Positions 8,294 through 16,962 of a DNA stretch of 64,000 nt are shown here, piece by piece. The notes under the pieces were generated by a model that ran no database searches, was not told where the DNA came from, and saw only the letters and a list, made by a program, of their open reading frames with translations. Source of the DNA: Pseudomonadota bacterium (lineage in GTDB: Bacteria; Pseudomonadota; Gammaproteobacteria; Steroidobacterales; Steroidobacteraceae); contig JAFAEQ010000003.1 in assembly GCA_023423935.1 (NCBI GenBank), positions 101,337-165,336 on the forward strand. The letters are read 5' to 3'. The translations under genes were made by a program, and so were the position numbers. Position 1 is the stretch's first letter; every line of letters begins with the position of its first letter.

Positions 8294-8644
8294 ATGACAT
8301 CGAAGTCGCACTGGTGGTCGGCGCTGTTCAAATCGTCACAGCCACAGCCGGCCCGAGCCGCCACGAAAGCCAGTAATCCCTATCACGCCGTGTCGATCAT
8401 CGCGGGTGCGAATGCCTGCGATTCGGCCGTGCGCTTCAAAGGCATCCGCTTCCTGTCCGTGCAAGCGCCGCGGTTGCCGCTGCCGACGTGCACGGCTGCG
8501 CAATGCAACTGTCGCTTCCGCCATCACGAGGACCGGCGCGCCGGTCCTCGCCGTCGTAGCGATCAGGGAATGATGACGGGCCTTTTCGACGGCACCGAAC
8601 GGCGCCGCACCGGCGGCCGTCGTGCTGAGGATCAGTGGAGATGA
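8294..8644 (+). CDS. Conserved hypothetical protein with FRHHEDRR motif
   Basis: A 116-residue basic protein. The start at 8294 is chosen because GGAGAG lies at the right distance upstream. Residues 29-60 resemble small gammaproteobacterial proteins I recall only as hypothetical: YHAVSIIAGANACDSA, GIRFLSVQAPRLPLP, CTAAQCNC and FRHHEDRRAGPRRRSD, ending in ERRRTGGRRAEDQWR. The two cysteines in CTAAQCNCRFRHH could bind metal, but this is speculation. It may share the trp transcript and is convergent with the EAL gene. Function unknown. Confidence 0.65.
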   Translation: MTSKSHWWSALFKSSQPQPARAATKASNPYHAVSIIAGANACDSAVRFKGIRFLSVQAPRLPLPTCTAAQCNCRFRHHEDRRAGPRRRSDQGMMTGLFDGTERRRTGGRRAEDQWR

Positions 8645-8654
8645 TGGAGAAGAC

Positions 8655-8782
8655 GGCCGCAAAGACCGCAAAAAAGAACAGCAACTAACCTTCGAATCAG
8701 TGAGCGCTCGCAAGTTGATCGAGCTTTTCTATCTGAAGCTCATCGCGACCAATGGACATTCCTTTTTGCGGTCTTTGCGGCC
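8655..8782. repeat. Inverted pair of GGCCGCAAAGACCGCAAAAAG boxes between convergent genes
   Basis: The box at 8655-8676 and its reverse complement at 8762-8782 bracket about 85 nt of unrelated sequence. Together they could form a 21-bp stem. One arm starts 10 nt after the end of the FRHHEDRR gene, the other 10 nt after the end of the EAL gene. The same box recurs about twenty times in the window. Confidence 0.8.
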
Positions 8783-8792
8783 TCTTAACTCC

Positions 8793-10931
8793 TTATCTGG
8801 CAGGTTCAGGCGTGAACGCCGAGAGGCGACTTTGCGTGCGCAGCATGTCGGCTTCGGTCAGTTCGGGGCGTTCGGCGCGGTAGCGGCGCATGAGTTGTGC
8901 GAAGGTATCTGGCGGCACGGCAGGGCTGCATAGAAAGCCCTGGTATTGATCGCAACCGAGTTGTCGCAGGAAGTCGAGTTGTTCTGCAGTCTCGACACCT
9001 TCGGCGACCACGCGCAGGCGCAGGCTGTGTGCGAGCGAAATGATGGCTTTCACGATGGACACATCGTCCGGGTTCTTCATCAGATCGCGAATGAAGCTGC
9101 GATCGATCTTGAGCTTGTCGAGCGGGAAGCGACGCAAGTAACTCAAGCTCGAGTAGCCCGTACCGAAATCGTCGATGGAAATGTGCACGCCCATCGCGCT
9201 CAGTTTCGCCAGCGTTTCGGCGGATTGCTCCGGATTGTGCATGACGGCGCTTTCGGTGAGCTCGAGCTCGATAAAGCCCGGTTCGAGCTGTGCATCGTTC
9301 AAGGCGGATTTCACGACGGAGGCAAGATCGGCATCGCGAAACTGCTTCGCGGATAAGTTCACCGCAACGCGCACCGGTAAGACTCCGGCATCGATCCATG
9401 CGCGCACCTGTTTGCAGGCCTGGCGCAATACCCACTCGCCGAGCGGCACGATCAGCCCGGTCTCTTCAGCAACCGGAATGAAAACCATCGGCGGCACGAG
9501 GCCACGTCGTGGATGGCGCCAGCGGATCAACGCTTCCGCGCTGCGTACGCGATTGGTGGAAATATCGACTTTCGGCTGATAGTGGAGCTCGAGCTGACCT
9601 TCCTTGATCGCGTGTCGAAGCTCGCTTTCGAGAGCCAGATTGTCATCCGCTCCGCTGCTCATTTCCGCCGCATAGAATCGATATCCGCCGCGACACGCTT
9701 CCTTCGTGTAGCGCATCGCTGCCGTCGCACGGCGCAACAGCAGATCGAATGTTTCGCCATCGAGCGGAAAGGTGCTGATGCCGACGCTCACGGAGGGATG
9801 CACTTCGACGCCTGAGAATACGAACTTCTTCTGCAACTGCTCCATCACCTTCTCGGCGATCGCTTCGGCGTCGCGCGCGCTGCGCAGCTCGGTTGCAAGA
9901 ATGGTGAACTCATCGCTCGCGAGTCGCGCCAGTGTGTCGTTGTGCCGAAGCACTGAACGAAGCCGTCGCGAGATTTCGAGCAGCATCTGATCGCCGGCCT
10001 CATGGCCCAGCGAGTCGTTGATCGACTTCAGGCGATCGACATCCAGTACCAGTACGGCGAGCTGTCCGTCGAGTTGTGCGGCCCGCGCGAGCGCCGCGTC
10101 CGCTGTTTCGGCGAGAGCGACACGATTCGGCAGGCCGGTGAGCGCATCGGAGCGATTCGCATTGCGTACATGTCTGTTGATCGCGGCGTCTCGATCGCGC
10201 TCGTGCTGTTGCAGCCATGCGTCGTAGACCGCAGTGAGAATCGCAATGGCCATGATGCCGAGCGCGAACACACTCAACACGATCGCGAACCATTGATTGT
10301 CGAGCGTCGCACCGCTCAGGCAGTAGGACCCGGCTGCGAAGTTCGATGCGGCCATCCCTGTGTAGTGCATGCCGCTGATCGCCAGCCCCATGATGATCGC
10401 GGCGCCGCAGCGCGCCAGTTTGATCTGCCAGGAGCGACCCCGCCTCAGCTTGAAAGCCAGCCATAGCGCCGCGAATGATGCGCTGAACGCGATGCCAAGC
10501 GACGCTGCGAACAGCAAAGGGTCATAGGAGATGCCCGGAACGATGCGGATGCCTGTCATCCCGATGTAGTGCATGCCCGCAATGCTGGTGCCGAGCGCCA
10601 GTGAACCTGCGATCAGGCGCGTCAGGCCCAACGATTCGCCTCTCACCGCAATGAGGGCGAGCGCGCCGCTGCCAATGGCGATCACCAGCGAAAGCGCAGT
10701 GACGGGCACGCTATAGGTGAGTCGAATCGGCAGGGACAGCGCCAGCATGCCGATGAAATGCATCGACCAGATACCCACGCCCAGCACGGCGGCGCCGCCG
10801 ACGATCCATCCCACGTTGGATCGTTCTGGATTGACGGATACCCGCGAGGCCAGGCTCAGAGCCGTATACGAAACGACAATGGCCACGGCGATCGACAGGT
10901 AGACCAGCCAGGGGGTGTAGGTGCCTTGCAT
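8793..10931 (-). CDS. MHYT sensor with degenerate GGDEF and intact EAL domains
   Basis: An inner-membrane cyclic-di-GMP protein of about 712 residues. The N-terminal membrane part carries three MHYT-type motifs (WSMHFIGMLA, AGMHYIGMTG, SGMHYTGMAA) thought to bind copper or gas ligands. The GGDEF domain has LARLASDEF in place of GGDEF, so it is probably inactive or regulatory. The EAL domain keeps SAEALIRW, NLSAKQF, ELTES, DDFGTGYSS, KLKIDRSF and AEGVET, so phosphodiesterase activity is expected. The frame is open to a TTG at 10988; the ATG at 10931 (MQGTYTPWLVYLS) is preferred because it starts just before the first membrane helix. Confidence 0.9.
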   Translation of the reverse strand: MQGTYTPWLVYLSIAVAIVVSYTALSLASRVSVNPERSNVGWIVGGAAVLGVGIWSMHFIGMLALSLPIRLTYSVPVTALSLVIAIGSGALALIAVRGESLGLTRLIAGSLALGTSIAGMHYIGMTGIRIVPGISYDPLLFAASLGIAFSASFAALWLAFKLRRGRSWQIKLARCGAAIIMGLAISGMHYTGMAASNFAAGSYCLSGATLDNQWFAIVLSVFALGIMAIAILTAVYDAWLQQHERDRDAAINRHVRNANRSDALTGLPNRVALAETADAALARAAQLDGQLAVLVLDVDRLKSINDSLGHEAGDQMLLEISRRLRSVLRHNDTLARLASDEFTILATELRSARDAEAIAEKVMEQLQKKFVFSGVEVHPSVSVGISTFPLDGETFDLLLRRATAAMRYTKEACRGGYRFYAAEMSSGADDNLALESELRHAIKEGQLELHYQPKVDISTNRVRSAEALIRWRHPRRGLVPPMVFIPVAEETGLIVPLGEWVLRQACKQVRAWIDAGVLPVRVAVNLSAKQFRDADLASVVKSALNDAQLEPGFIELELTESAVMHNPEQSAETLAKLSAMGVHISIDDFGTGYSSLSYLRRFPLDKLKIDRSFIRDLMKNPDDVSIVKAIISLAHSLRLRVVAEGVETAEQLDFLRQLGCDQYQGFLCSPAVPPDTFAQLMRRYRAERPELTEADMLRTQSRLSAFTPEPAR

Positions 10932-11070
10932 ACTCAAAGCGCGCATTCGCGGAAGCGGCGGTGCATCCGATATGCATATCGGGCCCAACGATCGCTGCTT
11001 GAGAACAAGTCCCTCCCCCGTGCGACGAACGGAGCCGGAAGGGTCAGGAAATGAGCACTGGATCTCAATT

Positions 11071-11241
11071 TGGCCCTAGAACCTAAGTTCTAGGGCCAAG
11101 GCTCTAGGTCCTAGGCTCTAGGTCCTAGGCTCTAGGCTCTAGGCTGTAGGCTCTAGGTCAGAGGCGCTTCGCTTTAAGCTCAGGCCGAAACCACGCTTCC
11201 GGCTCTTCATCTGGCTAGCGCCTAGGACCTAGCGCCTAGCA
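11071..11241. repeat. Perfect hairpin followed by CTAGG tandem array
   Basis: A 12-bp perfect stem (TGGCCCTAGAAC and its complement, loop CTAA, 11071-11098) is followed by about 60 nt of 7-nt units of the GGCTCTA type (11099-11157). A CTAG-rich tail is at 11213-11241. It lies in the divergent gap between the EAL gene and the LOG gene. CTAG is normally the rarest tetranucleotide in proteobacteria. Confidence 0.8.
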
Positions 11242-11244
11242 CCT

Positions 11245-11279
11245 CGCTGGGCGCAGGCGCGCCTCCTGCGCGCCCAGCG
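11245..11279 (+). promoter_or_regulatory. GC-rich hairpin and TAGAAT box just upstream of the LOG gene
   Basis: CGCTGGGCGC at 11245-11254 pairs with GCGCCCAGCG at 11270-11279, with AGG/CCT extending the stem inside. TAGAAT at 11282-11287 resembles a -10 box seven bases before the ATG at 11293, and no ribosome binding site is visible. The gene may therefore be read from a leaderless transcript. This is inference from spacing alone. Confidence 0.4.
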
Positions 11280-11292
11280 TTAGAATCCCCTC

Positions 11293-11832
11293 ATGAAATC
11301 CCTGTGCGTCTTTTGCGGTTCTAACTCCGGCAATCGTCCGCAGTATCTGGAGACGGCGCGTGCATTGGGCGAGCTGATCGGCCGGCGAGGCCTGACGCTC
11401 GTCTATGGTGGCGGGCGTGTGGGTCTCATGGGCGCGTTGGCCGATGCCGCGTTGGGTTCCGGCGCTCGCGTAGTGGGCATCATTCCGAAATTGCTGCTCG
11501 ATCGCGAAGCCGGTCATCGCGGACTGAGCGAACTGCACGTCGTCGACAGCATGGCGGTGCGCAAGGAAAAAATGGGGGAAATGGCTGATGCATTCCTGAC
11601 GCTGCCGGGCGGCATCGGAACCATGGATGAGCTCTTCGAGGCGTGGACCTGGACTCAGCTCGGCTTGCAGGACAAACCCTCAGGCCTGCTCAACCAAGAG
11701 GGTTACTACGATGCACTGCTCCAGTTCCTGGATACCTGCACGAGCGAAGGTTTCCTACGCCCGCGCTATCGCGACGCCTTGCTGGTCGACACGGAACTCG
11801 AACGGCTCGTCGAGCGCTTGCTGCCGTCGTGA
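11293..11832 (+). CDS. LOG-family nucleoside-5'-monophosphate phosphoribohydrolase
   Basis: A 179-residue protein of the LOG (lonely guy) family, which cleaves the ribose phosphate from cytokinin or AMP-type nucleotides. Family motifs are YGGGRVGLMGALADAAL and the signature PGGIGTMDELFEAWTW, with MAVRKEKM before it. It contains CVFCGSNSGN at the N-terminus, which forms the Rossmann start. The bacterial members are often misnamed lysine decarboxylases. The physiological substrate here is not evident. It is followed by panD after about 100 nt. Confidence 0.92.
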   Translation: MKSLCVFCGSNSGNRPQYLETARALGELIGRRGLTLVYGGGRVGLMGALADAALGSGARVVGIIPKLLLDREAGHRGLSELHVVDSMAVRKEKMGEMADAFLTLPGGIGTMDELFEAWTWTQLGLQDKPSGLLNQEGYYDALLQFLDTCTSEGFLRPRYRDALLVDTELERLVERLLPS

Positions 11833-11930
11833 AAACGCGTGCCGCGAGCGTGCTTCGCCCAAAAAACGCTTCGGTTCCGTGGGCTTAGCCTGTAGCCTTG
11901 CCGCGGCGAGGAAATGAGGAAAGTTCGTCG

Positions 11931-12302
11931 ATGCTTCTTACGTTGCTGCAAGCCAAGCTTCATCGGGTCCGCGTCACCGAAGCCGATCTCGACTACGAGG
12001 GTTCGTGCGGTATCGACGAGGCATTGCTCGAAGCTTCGGGACTGCGGGTCAATCAGTACATCGAGCTCTATAACGTGAGCAATGGCGAGCGCTTCTCGAC
12101 CTATATCATCAAAGCGCCTCGCGGCTCGGGCGTCATCTCGCTCAATGGAGCCGCTGCACGCAAGGCGATGGTGGGCGATCTGTTGATCATCTGCGCGTAT
12201 TCGCAATACACCGAAGCGGAGGCCGCGACTCACGAGCCGATCGTCGTGCTGGTCGATGGCAAGAATCAGCCGCTCAAGGGGCGTTCACTGCGCACGGCGT
12301 GA
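11931..12302 (+). CDS. panD: Aspartate 1-decarboxylase proenzyme
   Basis: Makes beta-alanine for pantothenate. The 123-residue proenzyme has the self-cleavage site Gly24-Ser25 in DYEGSCGID, which generates the pyruvoyl group, and the substrate-binding Lys9 and Tyr58 regions typical of PanD. The start is placed at 11931, where GAGGAAAG is well spaced upstream; the open frame extends to 11898. Its end overlaps the open frame of the next gene, dedA, whose true start is 48 nt further on. Confidence 0.95.
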   Translation: MLLTLLQAKLHRVRVTEADLDYEGSCGIDEALLEASGLRVNQYIELYNVSNGERFSTYIIKAPRGSGVISLNGAAARKAMVGDLLIICAYSQYTEAEAATHEPIVVLVDGKNQPLKGRSLRTA

Positions 12303-12349
12303 CTCGCACGGACGAACTTCTTCTAAGCTCTCGAGGCGACGCTGCATTC

Positions 12350-13009
12350 ATGGATCTCATTTACTGGTTCATCGATTTCATCCTGCACCTGGATCGGCAT
12401 CTGTCGGAGCTGGTGCTGCAGTATCACTTCTGGATCTATCTGATCCTGTTCCTGATCATCTTCTGCGAGACCGGACTGGTCGTGACACCGATTCTGCCCG
12501 GCGATTCGCTGCTGTTCGCGGCCGGCGCGCTCGCCGCGATCGATGCGAGCGGTACGCTGAATGCGGTCTGGCTGTGGCTACTGCTGATGATTGCCGCCAT
12601 TCTCGGCAACGAAGTGAATTTCCGGATCGGCCGCGCCGTCGGGCCGCGGGCCTTCAGCGGCAACTTCCGCTGGCTGAAACGCGAGTATCTGTTGCGAACG
12701 CAGTCCTTCTACGACAAGCACGGCGGCAAGACGATCGTGCTGTCGCGTTTCATTCCCATCATCCGCACGTTTGCGCCGTTCGTGGCCGGCGTCGGCATGA
12801 TGCAGCGTCGCAAGTTCGCCGCGTACAACTTACTCGGCGCGTTCGCGTGGCTCACGATCTTCATCTGGGGCGGCTATCTGTTCGGCAACGTACCGCTCAT
12901 CAAAGAGAACTTCGGCATCGTCACGATCGTCATCATCGTCGTGTCGTTGCTGCCGGTCGCATGGGGCCTGCTGAAGCCGGCGCCGAAGCCTGACACGCCG
13001 GGCCTGTGA
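12350..13009 (+). CDS. dedA: DedA-family inner-membrane protein
   Basis: A 219-residue integral membrane protein of the SNARE-associated/DedA family, linked to undecaprenyl-phosphate or phospholipid translocation and proton homeostasis. Start MDLIYWFIDFILHLDRHL at 12350 matches the E. coli DedA start. Motifs: FCETGLVVTPILPGDSLLF, NFRIGRAVG and SRFIPIIRTFAPFVAGVG with the conserved arginine. Four to five membrane helices are visible. Its stop overlaps the next start by one base. Confidence 0.93.
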   Translation: MDLIYWFIDFILHLDRHLSELVLQYHFWIYLILFLIIFCETGLVVTPILPGDSLLFAAGALAAIDASGTLNAVWLWLLLMIAAILGNEVNFRIGRAVGPRAFSGNFRWLKREYLLRTQSFYDKHGGKTIVLSRFIPIIRTFAPFVAGVGMMQRRKFAAYNLLGAFAWLTIFIWGGYLFGNVPLIKENFGIVTIVIIVVSLLPVAWGLLKPAPKPDTPGL

Positions 13010-13713
13010 TGCTCGTACGCATCGACGCTCGCTTCAATGGTCCGCCCGGCTGCGGCAACGGCGGTTATAGCTGCGGCGTGATCGCGGGCGCGATCGGAAC
13101 AGATGTCCGTGTGCGCTTGAATCGACCCGTGCCGCTCGAAACGGATCTGCGGATCGAGGCGATCTCGGCGGATACGTGGGAAGCGCGCGCAGGCGACGAG
13201 CTGATCGCGACCGCCACCGCGTGCACCTTGGAGTTCGCGCCACCGCCGCCGCCGACATGGGTGGAGGCATTTGGTGCGTCTCACCACTTCACGGGTTTCG
13301 CGCATCACAATTTTCCGCACTGCTTCGTCTGCGGTCCGGCGCGCGCAGAAGGTGATGGCTTACGCATCTTCGCTGCTGAAGTGCCGGGGTCGAATCTGCT
13401 CGCGGCGCCGTGGCGTCCTGATCTTTCGCTCGCAGACGGGCAGGGGTTCGTGAAGCCCGCATTCATTTGGGCTGCGCTGGACTGTCCGGGGTTTTACGCG
13501 ACGTGCGAGCCGCGCGTCGCGCTGCTCGGAGAGCTCGCGACTCGCATCGAGGCACAAGTGCGTGCGGGTGAGCCGTACATCGTGACGGCGTGGCGGATCG
13601 AGACTCGCGGTCGCAAGTCTGTGGCAGGCACCGCATTGTTCGATGCGGAAGGACACCGCATGGCGGTGGCGCAGGCCACCTGGATCGAGCTCAAAACCGA
13701 TCCGGCGAACTGA
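13009..13713 (+). CDS. Probable hotdog-fold thioesterase-like protein
   Basis: A 234-residue soluble protein starting at an ATG that overlaps the dedA stop (TGATG), so it is probably co-translated with dedA. It has the pattern FNGPPGCGNGGYSCGVIAG near the N-terminus and FPHCFVCGPAR around residue 103, then WAALDCPGFYA, AQVRAGEPYIVTAWRI and GRKSVAGTALFD. This arrangement resembles double-hotdog acyl-CoA thioesterase-like proteins. I cannot name the substrate. The FxCFVCGP motif is conserved in many otherwise unannotated homologues. Confidence 0.6.
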   Translation: MLVRIDARFNGPPGCGNGGYSCGVIAGAIGTDVRVRLNRPVPLETDLRIEAISADTWEARAGDELIATATACTLEFAPPPPPTWVEAFGASHHFTGFAHHNFPHCFVCGPARAEGDGLRIFAAEVPGSNLLAAPWRPDLSLADGQGFVKPAFIWAALDCPGFYATCEPRVALLGELATRIEAQVRAGEPYIVTAWRIETRGRKSVAGTALFDAEGHRMAVAQATWIELKTDPAN

Positions 13714-13728
13714 TCGGAAAGCGCGGCG

Positions 13729-15366
13729 TCAGCGCCGCGAGTACCACAACGAGAAGACGCTTCCGAATACGAGCACGATGCCCGGCCACGACGGGCTGCG
13801 ATCGAGCGCGAGCCAGAACAAACCGCCGAGCAGCGTGATGGCGGCGATCAGCGTCACATCGCGACGGCGTCCGTCCTCGCGAATCTCCTGCCGCAGAATC
13901 TCGACGTCGGGTGCGATCACCGGGACCGCGAAACGACCGTCCGCTGCGCGCCGCAGCGTCTGCTGGATCAGCTGCGGCGCGTTGCGAGACGCATCGAGCA
14001 GGCCCGGCAGCTGATCGCGCGTCTGTTTGAGCAGCGATTTCAGGCTGTAACGCTCGTGCATCCATTGCCGCAACAGCGGTTGCGCGGTCTGCCACAGATC
14101 CAGATCCGGATAGAGCTGCCGGCCGACGCCTTCGATCTGCAACAGCGTCTTCTGGATCAACATGAGCTGTGGCTGGATCTGCGCATCGAAGCGCTGTGCC
14201 GCTTCGAACAGGCTGATCAGCACCTGGCCGAATGAAATTTCCCGCAGAGGCTTGTTGGCGATCGGCTCGCACACGGTTCTGACCGCGGACTCGAGCTCAT
14301 CGACGCGCACGTGCGGTGGGATCCATCCGGAATCGATATGAAGCTGCGCGATCCGGCGATAGTCGTGCTCGAAGAACGCAAGGAAGTTCTCCGCGAGATA
14401 GTGCTGATCGCGTGGGTGGAGCGTGCCGACGATGCCGAAGTCGACGGCGGCGTAGCGCGGGTGCTCCGGATCGTCGAGCATCACGAAAATGTTTCCGGGA
14501 TGCATGTCGGCGTGAAAGAAATTGTGGCGGAACGCCTGCGTGAAAAAGATTTCCACGCCGTTCTCGGCAAGTCGCTTGATGTTGGCGCCGCGCCGCTCGA
14601 GCTCGGGAATGTCATTGATCAGAACGCCGTGCACGCGTTCCATGACCATGACGTTCTTGCGGCAGAAGTCCCAATACACTTCCGGCACATAGAGCAGATG
14701 CGACGCTGCAAAGTTGCGCCTGAGCTGCGCAGCGTTCGCCGCTTCGCGCATCAGATTGAGCTCGTCGAGGATCGTCTTCTCGTACTCGTGCACCAGCTCC
14801 ACGGGCCGCAGTCGCGGCGCTTGTGACCAGTAACGATTCGCGAGCCGTGCGAGCGCGTACATCACTTCGATGTCCAGCTCGATCTGCTCACGGATGTGAG
14901 GACGCACGATCTTGACGACCACGTCCTTGCCGTTGAGTAGCTGTGCGCCATGTACCTGCGCGATCGTCGCAGCGGCGAGCGGATTCTCGTCGAAGCGCGC
15001 GAACACTTCGTTCAGCGGGCGCTGATAGGCGTCTTCGACGATTTGCTTGGCCAGCGCGCTCGGAAAGGGCGGTACGCGATCCTGGAGTTTCTCGAGCTCA
15101 TCGGCGATATCGCGCGGCAGCAGATCGCGGCGCGTGGACAGCGTCTGGCCGAACTTCATGAAGATCGGGCCGAGTTCCTCGAGCGCCTTGCGCAGACGAA
15201 CGCCGCGTGGCGCGGACCGGTCGCGCCGCACCCAGGTGACGGGCGAGAGATAGAACGCGAAACGGATTGGGCGAAACAGATGGGTTGCGAGAATGATCTC
15301 GTCCAGTCCGTGTCTGACGAGCACGCGCTGGATCTGCAGAAGTCTGCTCAGGACGCGAAAGCGCAT
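13729..15366 (-). CDS. ubiB: Ubiquinone biosynthesis kinase-like protein UbiB
   Basis: Atypical ADCK/ABC1-family ATPase, 545 residues, needed for aerobic ubiquinone synthesis. Family marks are the KxGQ motif in GPIFMKFGQTLSTRRDLLP, the alanine-rich loop PLAAATIAQVHGA, the catalytic HADMHPGNIFV and the metal-binding AVDFGIVG. Two C-terminal membrane helices (ITLLGGLFWLALD and WPGIVLVFGSVFSLWY) anchor it to the inner membrane. It follows ubiJ after 3 nt, so ubiE-ubiJ-ubiB form an operon in the usual gammaproteobacterial order. Confidence 0.96.
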   Translation of the reverse strand: MRFRVLSRLLQIQRVLVRHGLDEIILATHLFRPIRFAFYLSPVTWVRRDRSAPRGVRLRKALEELGPIFMKFGQTLSTRRDLLPRDIADELEKLQDRVPPFPSALAKQIVEDAYQRPLNEVFARFDENPLAAATIAQVHGAQLLNGKDVVVKIVRPHIREQIELDIEVMYALARLANRYWSQAPRLRPVELVHEYEKTILDELNLMREAANAAQLRRNFAASHLLYVPEVYWDFCRKNVMVMERVHGVLINDIPELERRGANIKRLAENGVEIFFTQAFRHNFFHADMHPGNIFVMLDDPEHPRYAAVDFGIVGTLHPRDQHYLAENFLAFFEHDYRRIAQLHIDSGWIPPHVRVDELESAVRTVCEPIANKPLREISFGQVLISLFEAAQRFDAQIQPQLMLIQKTLLQIEGVGRQLYPDLDLWQTAQPLLRQWMHERYSLKSLLKQTRDQLPGLLDASRNAPQLIQQTLRRAADGRFAVPVIAPDVEILRQEIREDGRRRDVTLIAAITLLGGLFWLALDRSPSWPGIVLVFGSVFSLWYSRR

Positions 15367-15369
15367 GCG

Positions 15370-15957
15370 TCAGCGACGTTCCAACTGGGCGAGCCGGGCT
15401 TCGAAGCGCGCGACATCGTCGCGCAGCTTGTCCACGCCTGCGACGAATTCGTCGGCTTCGACACGACTGGGCAGATCGCGTCCTTCTTCGGTGAGATATT
15501 CGGCGACGTTCTGCGCCAGGGTGTCTGCCGCACGCCGCCCGAAGGCGAATGCCGAGCGCGCCGCGTTGCCGATCTGGTGGGCGGCGACATCGCCGATCAC
15601 TCGCGAGAGTTCTTCTTCGAGATCCGGCCGCGCATGCTTCAGAAGCTCGCTGAACGTCTGTGCAACCTCTGCGTCGCCTTCGATGTGCACGGCGCCGCTG
15701 CGCAGCGCGACTTCCGGCTTCGGCGTTGCGAGTTGCAGCAGCGAAACCGGCGAGCCCGTCAGCGTTGCATTCGCGATCTCGGGCAGTGCCGTGTCGAGCG
15801 CCATGCGCTCGCCATCGCTCTGAAAGCTGATGCCAAAGGGCACGTTCGTAAACTTGACCGAAAGCACCTTGCCTTGCAGACGACGACACAATGTCCGCGC
15901 CTGTGCGGATTGCGCGATGTTGCGGTTCAGTACGGACTCGAGCGGTATCAGTCGCAT
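15370..15957 (-). CDS. ubiJ: Ubiquinone biosynthesis accessory factor UbiJ (SCP2 domain)
   Basis: Lipid-binding assembly factor of the soluble Ubi complex. From the ATG at 15957 (MRLIPLESVLNRNIAQS) it has 195 residues. An SCP2-like domain covers about residues 20-110 (GISFQSDGERMALDTALPEI, HIEGDAEVAQTFSELL) and a C-terminal coiled coil ends in KLRDDVARFEARLAQLERR. This start overlaps the ubiE stop by one base (TGATG); the frame is open further upstream, but that part lies inside ubiE. Confidence 0.92.
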   Translation of the reverse strand: MRLIPLESVLNRNIAQSAQARTLCRRLQGKVLSVKFTNVPFGISFQSDGERMALDTALPEIANATLTGSPVSLLQLATPKPEVALRSGAVHIEGDAEVAQTFSELLKHARPDLEEELSRVIGDVAAHQIGNAARSAFAFGRRAADTLAQNVAEYLTEEGRDLPSRVEADEFVAGVDKLRDDVARFEARLAQLERR

Positions 15958-16727
15958 CAGAATCGCCAGCCTCGATGTACCGCCACGATTCCACCGCTCA
16001 GATTGTGATAACGGCAATCATCGAGTCCTGCCTCTCGCATCATCTCGAGCAGCGTGTCCTGCTTCGGAAACCGGCGGATCGACTCCGCGAGATAGCGATA
16101 GCTCGCTTCATCCTTGGCGACGACTTTGCCGAGCCAGGGCAGGATCGAAAACGAATACGCGTCGTAAATGGGTTTGAGTCCGGGCAACACCGGATGCGAG
16201 AACTCGAGGATCAACAGCTGACCGCCGGGTTTCAGCACGCGCGTCATCGAGCGAAGCGCCGCCGCCTTGTCCGTGACGTTGCGCAGCCCGAAGCCGATGG
16301 TCACGCAATCGAAGCTCGAATCCGGAAACGGCAGCCGCTCCGCGTTCGCCAGCGAGTAGCGCACGTTGCCCGCGATGCCGCGATCGGTGAGCGCATCGCG
16401 ACCCTCGGCGAGCATCGCCGGATTGATGTCGGTCAGAACGACGAGCCCTTCGGGGCCCACCTGAGCGCACATGCCTGCGGCGAGATCGCCTGTGCCGCCA
16501 GCAACATCGAGCGCGCGCTGACCGGGGCGCAGACCGGTTTGCGACAAAGTGAAACGCTTCCACAACCGATGAGTCCCGGCCGACATGAGGTCGTTCATCA
16601 CGTCGTAGTTGCCGGCGACCGATTCGAAGACTGCGCGCACGCGCGCGGCCTTCTCGGATTTCGGCACCTGCTGATAACCGAAATCGGTGGTATCCGCAGG
16701 TCCGGCGTTGTCGGGTGTGGTGCTCAT
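15957..16727 (-). CDS. ubiE: Demethylubiquinone/demethylmenaquinone C-methyltransferase
   Basis: SAM-dependent methyltransferase of 256 residues that methylates the ring in ubiquinone synthesis. Motifs are VFESVAGNYDVMNDLMSAGTH, the SAM loop LDVAGGTGDLA, ANAERLPFPDSSFD and TIGFGLRNV, with the C-terminal LSGGIVAVHRG. It heads the ubiE-ubiJ-ubiB operon. The 235 nt between it and the DUF971 gene upstream show nothing recognisable. Confidence 0.97.
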   Translation of the reverse strand: MSTTPDNAGPADTTDFGYQQVPKSEKAARVRAVFESVAGNYDVMNDLMSAGTHRLWKRFTLSQTGLRPGQRALDVAGGTGDLAAGMCAQVGPEGLVVLTDINPAMLAEGRDALTDRGIAGNVRYSLANAERLPFPDSSFDCVTIGFGLRNVTDKAAALRSMTRVLKPGGQLLILEFSHPVLPGLKPIYDAYSFSILPWLGKVVAKDEASYRYLAESIRRFPKQDTLLEMMREAGLDDCRYHNLSGGIVAVHRGWRF

Positions 16728-16962
16728 TCGAAGGTCCGCATTGTAGCCATGAGTGCGGAGCCGGCCTACCGAATTCTGGGCTGCTGCAGTATTGCGGCGG
16801 GCTCAGAGCCTCTCGCGATTCATGCGCTCATGTTGCCCGCCAGGGAAGAATCGGCTGCACGGCATTTGGGTTCCGCGGCTTGCCGGCCGTGGTGTGCGCT
16901 GGTCGAGCGAGTCAGGCTCGAGTCGCCCGCGGCCAATGACAATCCGGGTTCGCGCGCTGCGG

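Noticed and set aside
8655..8782. GCCGCAAAGACCGCAAAAA box as an ordinary intrinsic terminator
   Set aside because: The single box is not self-complementary (GCCGC and CCGC cannot pair with each other), so it lacks a terminator hairpin. Only paired inverted boxes could fold.
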